The notes below the pieces were generated by a model that saw nothing but the letters and a program-made list of their open reading frames with translations, had not been told where the DNA came from and made no database searches. The translations under genes and the position numbers were made by a program. 25,000 nt of DNA from Owenia fusiformis (Eukaryota > Annelida > Polychaeta > Sabellida > Oweniidae). Positions 1-8,800 of this stretch are shown piece after piece. Each line of letters begins with the position of its first letter. Position 1 is the stretch's first letter. The stretch covers positions 1-25,000 of the forward strand of contig CAIIXF020000301.1 in NCBI GenBank assembly GCA_903813345.2, in the 5' to 3' direction.

Positions 1-122
1 GTCTGCATGGCCCAACCTCGATTGAATGGAAAAGATGCTGTCCCGTTTCTATTGTATTGTTTCTTCATAGTTTACTTTTCTAGTAACCATATGCTAGCAC
101 GTCACAAAGTATTACATTATAG

Positions 123-130
123 TGACGTCA
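123..130. promoter_or_regulatory. Palindromic CRE (TGACGTCA) upstream of gene 1
   Basis: A perfect TGACGTCA cyclic-AMP response element lies 30 bases before the first ATG of the five-exon gene. This is the consensus for CREB/ATF dimers. A second perfect copy sits upstream of the ankyrin gene at 4799-4806. Position close to the start codon supports a promoter role, but the transcription start is not visible and no clear TATA box is present. Confidence 0.4.
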
Positions 131-159
131 TCATATACGTATCTGTTGTCATAACATAA

Positions 160-2184
160 ATGAGAAAACAAAAAGTAATCATGGAAGATGTCACACGCTT
201 TGGAATAAAAACAATCTTAATTTTCATATTGATATGTGGATACCTTCTCGGATTGTTGTTATTTTGTATTCAGATGGTGACTTCGTTATCGTAAGTTATA
301 CAAATTAGTGTGAAATCGTCATCTCGGGGTTCCTTTTATCGAACTGTAAAGATACTGCCTTGTTTTGAAATGCTTCAAATGACATCTAGAAAACTATGTT
401 ACCCACAGTACTTAAATAAACACAGTGTCTTCCATGCTTGAATCTCCCCTGCGTGAGAAAGTATATTTTCCTTTGAAAATACTTAAGGTGGGGAACATAA
501 AACAATTGTTCAGTATATTTAGATACTATAGTATTCAAAAGACTTGAACCGTGCTACCGTTTTAACGATTTCAAAAGTTCATATGCGAACATCTAAGCTT
601 GAAATTCAGATGTCTTTTAATATTATTTTTAGTGAAGCACAGCGCCTTGAAGCAATAGATGCGGTGGTTGCTCATCATGATCATTTGAGTATTGGTGGTA
701 TTGCTCTATGCCCCTTTTGTTTGATAGCTTCCTCATATCTTCGGCAAGTATTTTGATAGTCTCACTACATGTATATGTATTACTACAGTACATAACACCA
801 TTTGCCTATTATTAATCACCGATCCACAAATATATGATAGGAGCGTCAGTTTGTTAAACATGTTACATTGTATAGGCTGGCTTTCTCATTGTTAAAATTC
901 CCTTTAGTTTGGACCTATTGGTTTTATAAACGTACTTTAGGGATATTTTGCCAAGATGGTTACGATGTCTTGTTAATGATAGTATTTCATTTATGTACAG
1001 TATATTCATTTTGTGTTGTTTTTAAAGGTTGGGCAATATTCTTACCACTTTGACAAAGATCGATTTTTCCACAGATGTAGTTCACATATTTAACTGGAGA
1101 TTGAGTGACAATAGAGATGTCGCATTTCTAACTTTCGATCAGTTTAGAGGTGAGCATTGATCATCATACATAACACGTTTAAAAAATATAATTAGATCAT
1201 GCCTAAATCTTGGGTTGTTTGTCAGGAATTCAAGATATCTCAATATCAATTACGTTAACTGGCAAAGACAGATAGTAACCTCAATGACCACTCAAAAACT
1301 CAAAAGCTCCATGTTGAATATAAATTAAATATTATAAGTTATTGAATGATTTGAAGTGCAATACAGGATATATTCTGCTCGAGAATTCCGTATTGGAACG
1401 AGACGAGGTCGAGTGCCAATACAGAATATCGAGACAGAATATATCCTGTATTGCACTTCAAATCATTCGATAACGTTTTTATCGTGTGGTCGTCTGTATT
1501 GCTACTCAGATTGTCCCCTCCGTACCAATATTTTCTGTATTGCGACAGAGATGATCAACGGAGACAATCTCTGTAGCAATACAGGTTGGTACAGCACAAG
1601 AACTGACCAATCAGAGGGCTTCATTTTACAGATCATACGATAAATTTTATTCCAGATAACGTATTTGCGCCCATTAAGCCATACTGGCAGGTATTGTCAA
1701 TTGGCGTTCTGACGTTGGCGTATTTCTACATTGGTTACAATTGTCTTTTCAAACACATGATGGATGAAACCGAATTTACAGGTTTGTACAAAAGAGTATC
1801 GCATACATAGCTTAATAGTACCATAGTATCACGGGAACTTATCGAAGAAACACTTTAAAATGTCACTCTCATTTGAAGGTTATAGTTTCAGTGAAGTGCG
1901 CGCGGTGTCTGATACTATACTGGACCGATAATTACAAATAATGCCGACTCATCTTTTCAGGATATGGTGACAACGAATGCATGTCTACAAAGCCCATCGT
2001 AAGCTTCGACGGAGTTACTACTAACACAAAAAGGCGGCTAGCCATGGAGGAGTTAACCATAGAATTATTAAAGGGAAACATACCATTTTGTTCTCATAGC
2101 TCCAACTTAAACGATATCACAATAGACAATGTATTTCTAGGATGTCTTGATATGGCTCTGGATTTGAGAAAGCATCAAACTTAA
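160..2184 (+). CDS. Five-exon two-pass membrane protein, tentatively PIG-P-like
   Basis: I assembled this gene from five exons: 160-290, 633-697, 1075-1149, 1656-1781 and 1961-2184. All junctions have AG acceptors and GT donors, phases agree (2,1,1,1), and the total of 621 bases gives 206 residues plus TAA. The ATG at 160 is the first in frame. Residues ~17-42 form a hydrophobic segment and a second follows KPYW (residues ~95-120, ending near IGYNCLF), so the protein should cross a membrane twice. The C-terminal half is soluble, with LNDITIDNVF near the end. The YW-V start of the second segment, the GY-x-x-LF end and a C-terminal DI-I--V motif recall PIG-P, a small subunit of the GPI-GlcNAc transferase of the endoplasmic reticulum. 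The loop between the membrane segments is longer than I expect for PIG-P, so this assignment is only a suggestion. The donor of exon 2 could also be 3 bases earlier (694), which keeps the frame. An AATAAA lies 20 bases after the stop. Confidence 0.7.
1338..1600. repeat. Nested hairpins with CAATACAG motifs in intron 3 (MITE-like)
   Basis: The arms 1338-1376 and 1436-1474 are inverted copies of each other; the core GATTTGAAGTGCAATACAGG pairs perfectly, and the pairing continues imperfectly towards the tip near 1400. A second inverted pair follows, 1494-1523 with 1558-1584, again built on CTGTATTGC / GCAATACAG. A third inner copy starts at 1525. The array lies in intron 3 of gene 1. A 95-residue open frame here is a by-product of the repeats. 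This looks like a foldback or MITE-type element; no clear target duplication was found. Confidence 0.65.
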
Positions 2185-2203
2185 TAGCGTACACATATAC
2201 ATA

Positions 2204-2209
2204 AATAAA
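2204..2209 (+). terminator. Poly(A) signal AATAAA of gene 1
   Basis: The hexamer AATAAA begins 20 bases after the TAA at 2182-2184, giving a very short 3' UTR. It supports 1961-2184 as the terminal exon. Confidence 0.6.
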
Positions 2210-2330
2210 AAATAACTATATAATACTCAGTATGGTCGAAATAAACAAAACGCACAAAAAAAACATTTTAATTGATTGGTTCCGTTCTTATTCCATTCGT
2301 CATTGGTAATTACATTAACTGTTGTTTACG

Positions 2331-2550
2331 TCATTCCATATCGGACAAGTTTTTTGGGTTTATAAACAGCTGTGGGATGATGAGCGTACTATGTGAAAGT
2401 TTGTACTACCCCAAGTTCAACGACTTCTTGAGAATACAAATATCGTCAACTTACCGGTAAGGGCAGTCTCACCGCGATATAACTCAAGTGTCCTACAGTA
2501 AATCCAAGAATGCTAGAAAGTATTAACAAAACTGTGAATATTTTTAACAT
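2331..2550 (-). CDS. Possible two-exon gene for a short secreted protein
   Basis: On the minus strand an ATG at 2550 opens a 32-codon exon (2550-2455) starting MLKIFTVLLILSSILGFTVG, a typical signal peptide with a basic start and a long hydrophobic core. A stop codon lies just upstream in frame, so this ATG is the likely start. The exon ends at a strong donor, CCG followed by GTAAGT. An acceptor ATCCCACAG opens exon 2 (2369-2331), which adds 12 residues (LFINPKNLSDME) and a TGA in the same phase. An ATTAAA at about 2267-2272 could be the poly(A) signal. The predicted product is 44 residues, with about 25 after the signal. I do not recognise it. It has no cysteines that would suggest a defensin-type peptide. 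Exon 1 could instead lead to other exons that I did not find. Confidence 0.4.
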
Positions 2551-2783
2551 TTTTATGCACACCTCTCAATTGCACTGTGGACGCTATATCGAAGAGATAA
2601 TCATATTTAAAATGCTATTGTATTGCCCTTCACATTATTGAAGCCCTTACAAATATGATATGAACATACATTTATCTTGTCAATCCAAATTCCCGAAGCC
2701 CCTTATGAAATATTTTACTTGACTTATTCATTGTAAATTGACTTTTAATGATATTTTCATTTTGACATGTAATTTTGCTTTAG

Positions 2784-3065
2784 AGTATAAACGAAGTACA
2801 AAACGAGAACGATTTCGGCAAGGCGGGAAGTAACCTCTATTCGAGCACACTTCATGTTATCTATATACTCAAAGACATCGACATTGGCATGTTGTTAAAG
2901 AAATTCATACAACTCAGAACTGATAATTCAAATGCTATGATGTACATTTGTACAATACAGGACATTCAACATTTATCGTTCTTCACTATTTTTTATTTCG
3001 CTTCGCGATCTTCACAATCTATTCTATGTCTATTCCAAAGAACTCTTTGTAATTGTCCAGTTTAG
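2784..3065 (+). other. Unplaced open frame, possible exon
   Basis: A 93-codon open frame follows a good acceptor-like TTTTGCTTTAG at 2783 and reads to TAG at 3065. Its first half (SINEVQNENDFGKAG and on to LLKKFIQLRTDN) has a mixed, protein-like composition and less AT-biased codons than the DNA around it. The end overlaps the tail of the ankyrin gene on the other strand. The phase does not match the end of exon 4 of gene 1, and no clear donor or start was found. It may be an exon of an undetected transcript, a dead gene fragment, or chance. Confidence 0.22.
2992..2997 (-). terminator. Poly(A) signal AATAAA of the ankyrin gene
   Basis: TTTATT on the plus strand reads AATAAA on the minus strand, about 22 bases after the stop codon of the ankyrin gene, giving a very compact 3' UTR. 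Confidence 0.6.
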
Positions 3066-4656
3066 GAAACTCATATTGTTCGAAGAGGAAGTCTCGAAGT
3101 TCCTTTGGCAAAAACTCCTCGAGTGAACTCTCGCATCGTAGTATTCTATATGACGCATCTGGAGCTGGTCTAAACAGGGCATCCAGCTTGTTTATCCTCA
3201 GTTCACGAAATGCTCTCATATTTTCCACAAAGACGGTCAGTAGACTTTCCCATTCGTAATGTGAGTTGACATCGAGAGGGTTGATAACGAACCTCGAGTA
3301 GTATTTTTTCCATTTCTCAACGAATGTCAACTTTGTCTTTTGAACGTTATGCTGTCGTACGATGCTCCGCATTATAATTTGTCTTGTGATTGTTTTGAGT
3401 GGTGGAGGAGACACCGACGCTCTTTTTATGCACTCCTTTATCTTGGCATTTTCGGCCATCTGGAAAAATCCTGGAAAATTGGTTCGGTTGAGTTGTGAAG
3501 AACCCTCTTCGGGAATAAAGATCCGCGTATAGGTTGTCTTGTCTAAGAGGAGATCGACGTCTGGAACATCGAATGCAGTAATTGGTCTTGCCGGATTAAA
3601 CATGAGGTTATCGGATCGCATACTTTCGATGTAAATTCTAAATACAGATTTGCCACTTGAGTTTGTTAAATCTGGGTTTGCACCGTTGCGAAGGAGCATA
3701 TTTGTGACGGAGAAATCTCCACGCAGTGTATTTATATGAGCAGCAGTATTTCCTTCATTGTTCTGTTGGTTAATATCCAGATCTTCTTTGCTAAGGAGAA
3801 TTCCCACTGTTAGTACGATCTGTGATGTCTCCTCTCGAGATGTAGCGACGGCGTGGTGGAGTGCTGTATTACCAGCGTTGTCCGTTGCACCAACTTTGGC
3901 GTTTTTATCAATTAGTTTCTTAACTATATCATCGTGACAACGCCTTGCCGCGACCATCAGTGGTGTTTCCCCAAATTCATTAGTCACATCAATATCAAAC
4001 TGTTCGTGCTTCAGAAATTCCTCGTTGTTCAGGAATACACCCCTTTCCACTTGATAATGCAAAAACGATATTTCATGTCCGTAATCTTTTCCGAATATTC
4101 CCTCAGTGGCGTTATTTTTCAATAAGATATTAACGCACTTACTGGCACGTATACCTAACTTAAATGCTCTGTAAATATTGTCTCCGTCGACCGACGCTGA
4201 CCACCATTTCATCGGCCAATATTCCACAAGATGCTCTAGTGGAGTCTTCTCGTTATCAAGCGCATTCACATCAGCGCCCATTTTAACCAGAACTTCCAAT
4301 GGACCCGGCCGAATGAAGCTTGCGGCGATATGCAGCAAAGAACAGATTCCTCCGAATTCTATACTTTCACCTTGTTTTATTCTCTCCTCATCATCGGAGG
4401 TCAAAACATCATATGTTAATTTATAGTTTGGTCCAAAACCTGCTTTCAGCATTCGCCTCTTCATCGCTTTTGGGTTGTCCAGGATGATATCAAGTAGAAT
4501 GTTTTGCTCTTCCTTCAACGGCCAACCCTCTGTGCAAGCTCTTTTCACACCAGCAAAGTTTTTGTTCAAAGTCGCTATACTTATTCCATGACGTAGGCAT
4601 CCCCAATGAATCGGGTGTTTACCCAAAGCAACTGAATATCTTGTTTTTCTCTTCAT
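3019..4656 (-). CDS. Intronless ankyrin-repeat protein, 545 residues
   Basis: A single uninterrupted frame encodes 545 residues. Ankyrin repeats are visible at about residues 103-135 (SLLHIAASF, then VKMGADVNALD), 228-260 (GETPLMVAARRCHDDIVKKL), 262-299 (GNTALHHAVA, then LDINQQNNEG) and 302-333 (GNTAAH, then LLRNGANPDLTN); a weaker one may cover 165-185. The first ~100 residues and the last ~200 are charged and show no domain that I recognise. The C-terminus (SLEEFLPKELRDFLFEQYEF) has the rhythm of a SOCS box, as in the ASB ubiquitin-ligase adaptors, but I cannot confirm it. No signal peptide or membrane segment is present, so it is probably cytosolic or nuclear and mediates protein binding. 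Lack of introns beside heavily split neighbours suggests either a retrocopy or a single-exon family. It is intact and has its own poly(A) signal. Confidence 0.85.
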   Translation of the reverse strand: MKRKTRYSVALGKHPIHWGCLRHGISIATLNKNFAGVKRACTEGWPLKEEQNILLDIILDNPKAMKRRMLKAGFGPNYKLTYDVLTSDDEERIKQGESIEFGGICSLLHIAASFIRPGPLEVLVKMGADVNALDNEKTPLEHLVEYWPMKWWSASVDGDNIYRAFKLGIRASKCVNILLKNNATEGIFGKDYGHEISFLHYQVERGVFLNNEEFLKHEQFDIDVTNEFGETPLMVAARRCHDDIVKKLIDKNAKVGATDNAGNTALHHAVATSREETSQIVLTVGILLSKEDLDINQQNNEGNTAAHINTLRGDFSVTNMLLRNGANPDLTNSSGKSVFRIYIESMRSDNLMFNPARPITAFDVPDVDLLLDKTTYTRIFIPEEGSSQLNRTNFPGFFQMAENAKIKECIKRASVSPPPLKTITRQIIMRSIVRQHNVQKTKLTFVEKWKKYYSRFVINPLDVNSHYEWESLLTVFVENMRAFRELRINKLDALFRPAPDASYRILRCESSLEEFLPKELRDFLFEQYEFPKLDNYKEFFGIDIE

Positions 4657-4798
4657 AGCCGAACTAATTTCTGATTTTTATTCATTAGAAAATGAACATA
4701 AATGAATCCTCACCGTCTTCAAACTGATACCCGGTAGTGTTTTCTATTTTTTGTTGATATCCAAATATGCATTGTCTAGTTTATGATTGTTACATTCA

Positions 4799-4806
4799 TG
4801 ACGTCA
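4799..4806. promoter_or_regulatory. CRE (TGACGTCA) upstream of the ankyrin gene
   Basis: This is a perfect palindromic CREB/ATF consensus, the same 8-mer found before gene 1. A role in ankyrin gene promotion is inferred from position only. Confidence 0.35.
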
Positions 4807-5228
4807 TTTTTGTCTCTATAAACAGTCGTTGTCGTGGTGTCACTATAGTGTATCGAGTTATGTGTGTTCGTCAAAATATGATCTAAAATGAGATGATTAT
4901 TTGATATTCACACATAGATAGACACGGTGTGTCCATTCCAGCCAATAAGAACACGCCATTTCATATAAATGTATTTCAATATATTTCTTAAAGCACTATG
5001 GGTCATTTTTATATTCCTGTGAAATCAATGAAACCGATAAGCTGATCAATCCATAGCTGAGTAAATAGGAGGGAAAGCAGCGCTACAGATTTCGGACAGT
5101 CATATGTTGGATTTGGGCTATTTTTGAGGATTTAAACAGTTGCATATATTAGGTTAATGCATTACTTACATGAAAAGCATTCATAGAGATGATATAATAA
5201 TTTTTTATCATATGGATGACCAAATACA

Positions 5229-5234
5229 TTTAAT
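5229..5234 (-). terminator. Poly(A) signal ATTAAA of the SRCR gene
   Basis: TTTAAT on the plus strand reads ATTAAA on the minus strand, about 20 bases after the TAA of the SRCR gene at 5254-5256. It is the common variant hexamer and agrees with exon 9 being terminal. Confidence 0.5.
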
Positions 5235-5253
5235 ACTAATCATGTTGCTTAGT

Positions 5254-5867
5254 TTATGCACATATCACCCCAGCTACCTTCCGACCGTTGCATTCTTTCC
5301 AATAAACATATACTTTATCATATAACGTTACTGTTAATCCATCGATACAGTAATCGGCATAGTCATCCAGTTCATATAAATAGAAGTCGTCATTGCCATA
5401 ATTGAAATTGCATTGACCAATATGACTCTCGTTTCCAGTACATTGTACATCTTCAATGAATGACCAATCATCCTTTCGAAATTTTCTTTCATATGTTGAA
5501 ACGTTTCCATATGGTAGACCAAGCTGTTGACAAATGACCTTAGCTTCATTCACATCCCATGTTGAAGAGCATATCCTCCACCACATTCGGCCAATACGAA
5601 TCTCAACTATTCCCGATTTTGCCGTTTTACCACTTCTCAGTCGAACGCTAACCTCATCGCATATAACACTTGCTCTTGTTCCATCAGGACATGATGCATT
5701 GTCACCATAGTTGAATGAACAATCAGCCAGATTGTATTCATCACCACTGCAGACAACGTCGCTCATATAAATAGCCGTACTCGGTGTCTTGTTTTGAGCA
5801 TCAGGTTCGTAGGCATAGCAAGTATACTTAGAGAATGTGTCGGCTGCAGCATTCTTTGGATCATATC
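5254..5867 (-). CDS. SRCR gene exon 9: second half of SRCR7, all of SRCR8, stop
   Basis: The acceptor is TTATCATCAG; the exon starts with GA, completing a Gly codon, so that CRHL from exon 8 continues as [12 protein letters not shown]. The tail of SRCR7 shows [18 protein letters not shown] and ends at VIC. SRCR8 then runs from VSVRLRSG through [45 protein letters not shown] and ends at GVICA with TAA. SRCR8 has an unusually acidic and aromatic stretch ([12 protein letters not shown]) where the family normally has a short loop. The in-frame ATG at 5766 is internal and not a start. Confidence 0.88.
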
Positions 5868-8800
5868 CTGATGATAAAACAAAGATTGTCTAAAAGTCAG
5901 CTAAACAAGTTTTGTACTTGTATTTACTAACTATAATAACCTAGTAATATAATGAATACATCACCTAAATGTCGACATGCAACTCTCGCCTCGTTGATGC
6001 CCCATCCCGTACCACAAATAAAGAATTGATCATAATATATCTTATAGTGAGTCTCGATATGCTCTGAGTTTATCACGAGAACTCCAGCATTTGAGTGGTA
6101 ATCGTGCCAAAAGTAAAAACGAACTTGATCTTTAATGTCAACGAAATCTGTTAGTTCTGAAAAAGCGATAATGTAAAAACGATACAAAGCAAGTGTATAT
6201 GCAGGTCTACCTTGCTCGTTTTTATTGAATGAATGACCGGTCAAAATCATTTTAGAATTGTCAAAACAACTGATGCAAATGTTATGATTAATTATGGGTT
6301 ATTATGTTAAGTATAGTTTCCCTGAATATATGGTCCGTGGAACCGTACACCCTAGGACACCCTAGGACACCAGGTCTCCGGTCTCCTTGGCAATATTTTC
6401 TGTATTGATACACTCCCCTCCATAAGTTTGGCAACCTTTTTCCCCCATTGAACTACGTGTTAAAGCCTCTTTACTTTTGAATTTTTATTTACTTAACCTG
6501 CGATGAAAATACTTATGATGTTGATGGAAACGTAATTTGACTTTAATTCCAATACCTCCAAATTTTCTCAATTTTTTTCCTCAATTACAATAGGTCGAAA
6601 ATTGATGATAAATTTGATGAATTTTTGAAAATCGAGATTCCCATGTTAACCAATGGGAAATGGTAGGTTTGCCGCAAGTCATATGACAGAATATCCATCC
6701 ATCCGAGTCCTTGCAAAAAATACGAGTTAGGCAGGCAATTGAATTTGCTAACTTTATTTAACGAAAAATTGATATGTTTCTTCAGGTTCAACAAAGTTAT
6801 AGGGCTTTAAAGTCAAAATTGTTTTTCAAAAAACCTCTCCCATTGAAATAACACAGGAGGCGAAAAATTATTTTCAAAAATGACTTTGAAGCGCTGTAAC
6901 TTTAATATTCATCAAATAAACTAAACACTTAATGTTCAAAAAGGTTAGACAATTCAATTGTCTATATAAAAATATTTTTTGCTGAATCTTTTACTGAAAA
7001 GATATCCTGATTTCTGATTTGCCCCGAACCCTCCATTTCCCATTGGATTACATGGGAATGACGATTTTCAAAAATTCATCAAATTTATCATCAATTTTCG
7101 ACCTATTGTAATTGAGGAAAAAAATTTAGAAAATTTGGAGGTATTGGAAATAAAGTCAAGTTACGTTTCCATCAATATTATAAGTTATTTCATCGCCGGT
7201 TAAGTAAATAAAAATTCAAACGTAAAGAGGCTTTAACACGTAGTTCAATAGGGAAAAATGTTGCCAAACTTATGGAGGGGAGTGTATACAATATAGCCCC
7301 GGACTATATTTACTGACGGACTACAGATACGTTGTCCGGCTAGATTTTGGTCCTTAGCTGTTATGTTAATATTCAATTCAATTCAATTCAATTCAATTTT
7401 TATTTATTTCATAATTCTTATATAATATACACTATAAAACAAGCCGCTAGACACCCTAGTGGGTATATGTTGCGGTTTAACAGAAATTATTAAAATGACA
7501 TCTAGACTACATATTAAATGTTAGATGTCGTATTATAGTATACACTGAATTGATATGCTATATACGAATTTAAAAAACGCTGATTTCGTCCAATCACCTT
7601 TAGTATAGTGGTTAGGACAGTTTCATGTGTTGTCTGTTGACTTTGATGTGGATTGAGTCCCACTCATTCCTAATTTTTGTTATTCTTTGAGCATATTCTG
7701 CATCAAATGGAACTGAAATTGTCTTTGATTATTCTTAAGTTTCCCTTAGATAATTTATATTTAATAATGCATGTCCAGCAGACTATATATTCCGGTTATT
7801 TCTGTCCCATTTCGAATTTTCTCTCTACATGTACAGTCCTTGTTGCCCCTTTAAAGCAACTTCATTGCAAGTTTAAAGAGACTGTAAGAACTTCTCTCTC
7901 ATGTGAATCTTCAAGGTGACTTCAAAGCGGCTCCTGAGTCATATTTTCTGGAGCCATTTTGCGGACACTTGGGCCACATAAGAATGCTGTTAATGGACCA
8001 GTCATTATGATAATACTGATTCTTTATGAGAGTTCCATTACAGTTACATATCGATCTTCGTCTAATGTACATTATCCATGTGGGCTCACCGTTCGCAACC
8101 ATTTGAGTAATTTTGGGCATTGTTTAATTCATTAATTAATTTTAGTATTTTGGTATGATAGGGATATCTTGCTGTTAAACTCTTTGTTTTGCCAATCCTG
8201 TATCCGTGTAATGCTGGACCCGTTTCACTGGGCATGGGTTAAAAGTGCAGATCTTAACTGTTTTTCGAAATACCTTAAGTGAGAAATTAAATCGTCGATT
8301 CTGTTGTCTTCTGAACGATTTGTTCGCAAATATGTACATTTTCTTAAACATATGATACTGATTTACGTTTGTGATAAAAATGTCGTGGAAAATCTGCCTA
8401 CAACGTGTGGAATAAGGAAAAAGGAAAAATCGTACTTTCGATGTTCCGACATTTTGTTACCGAAACGGTCACCAGCGTAATCGAGTGGATCACCAGTGCG
8501 TTTCCGAGTTGCCATGGAAAGCACTCTCCAGCTTATTTTGATATATCTTAGCAACGAATGTTTCAGGAAAGTTAGACAAATGTCCAATGACCAATTCAAT
8601 GGTACTTTTAGACATTATTTTGTAAAGTACGTGACAGTTAAACAATATTGAATAACAGTATTACATGAACTGTCTTGTACATGTTTGTCAATGAGATAAT
8701 TATTATTTTGACAACGTTCAATACATGTCCAAGGACATTTTTAATCAGAAAATATGGTCCGGAATGACGGTTAAAGAGACCATAATTTGGTTTTTATAGT

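Larger units (their letters stand above)
4657..5253. other. Spacer between the ankyrin and SRCR genes with a CRE
   Basis: No coding sequence is visible. It contains the ankyrin gene 5' flank with a perfect TGACGTCA at 4799-4806, followed on the plus strand by TATAAA at 4817-4822, and the 3' flank of the SRCR gene at the right end. The CRE is 143 bases from the ankyrin ATG. The CRE-TATA spacing could also support a plus-strand start, but no plus-strand gene follows. Confidence 0.4.

Noticed and set aside
1356-1643. 95-residue plus-strand frame in gene 1 intron 3
   Set aside because: It is made of the inverted repeats at 1338-1600, and the surrounding exons splice across it in phase.
5334-5549. 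71-residue minus-strand frame
   Set aside because: Shadow of SRCR exon 9 in another frame.
6158-6250. Start of the 107-residue frame containing SRCR exon 8
   Set aside because: The part before the CTTTTTCAG acceptor is not SRCR-like; the phase-1 acceptor joins exon 7 properly, so it is intron.
7371-7397. (TTCAA)n as a telomere-like or CRISPR-like array
   Set aside because: Short pentamer run with an adjacent A-rich tail fits a LINE 3' end; there are no spacers.
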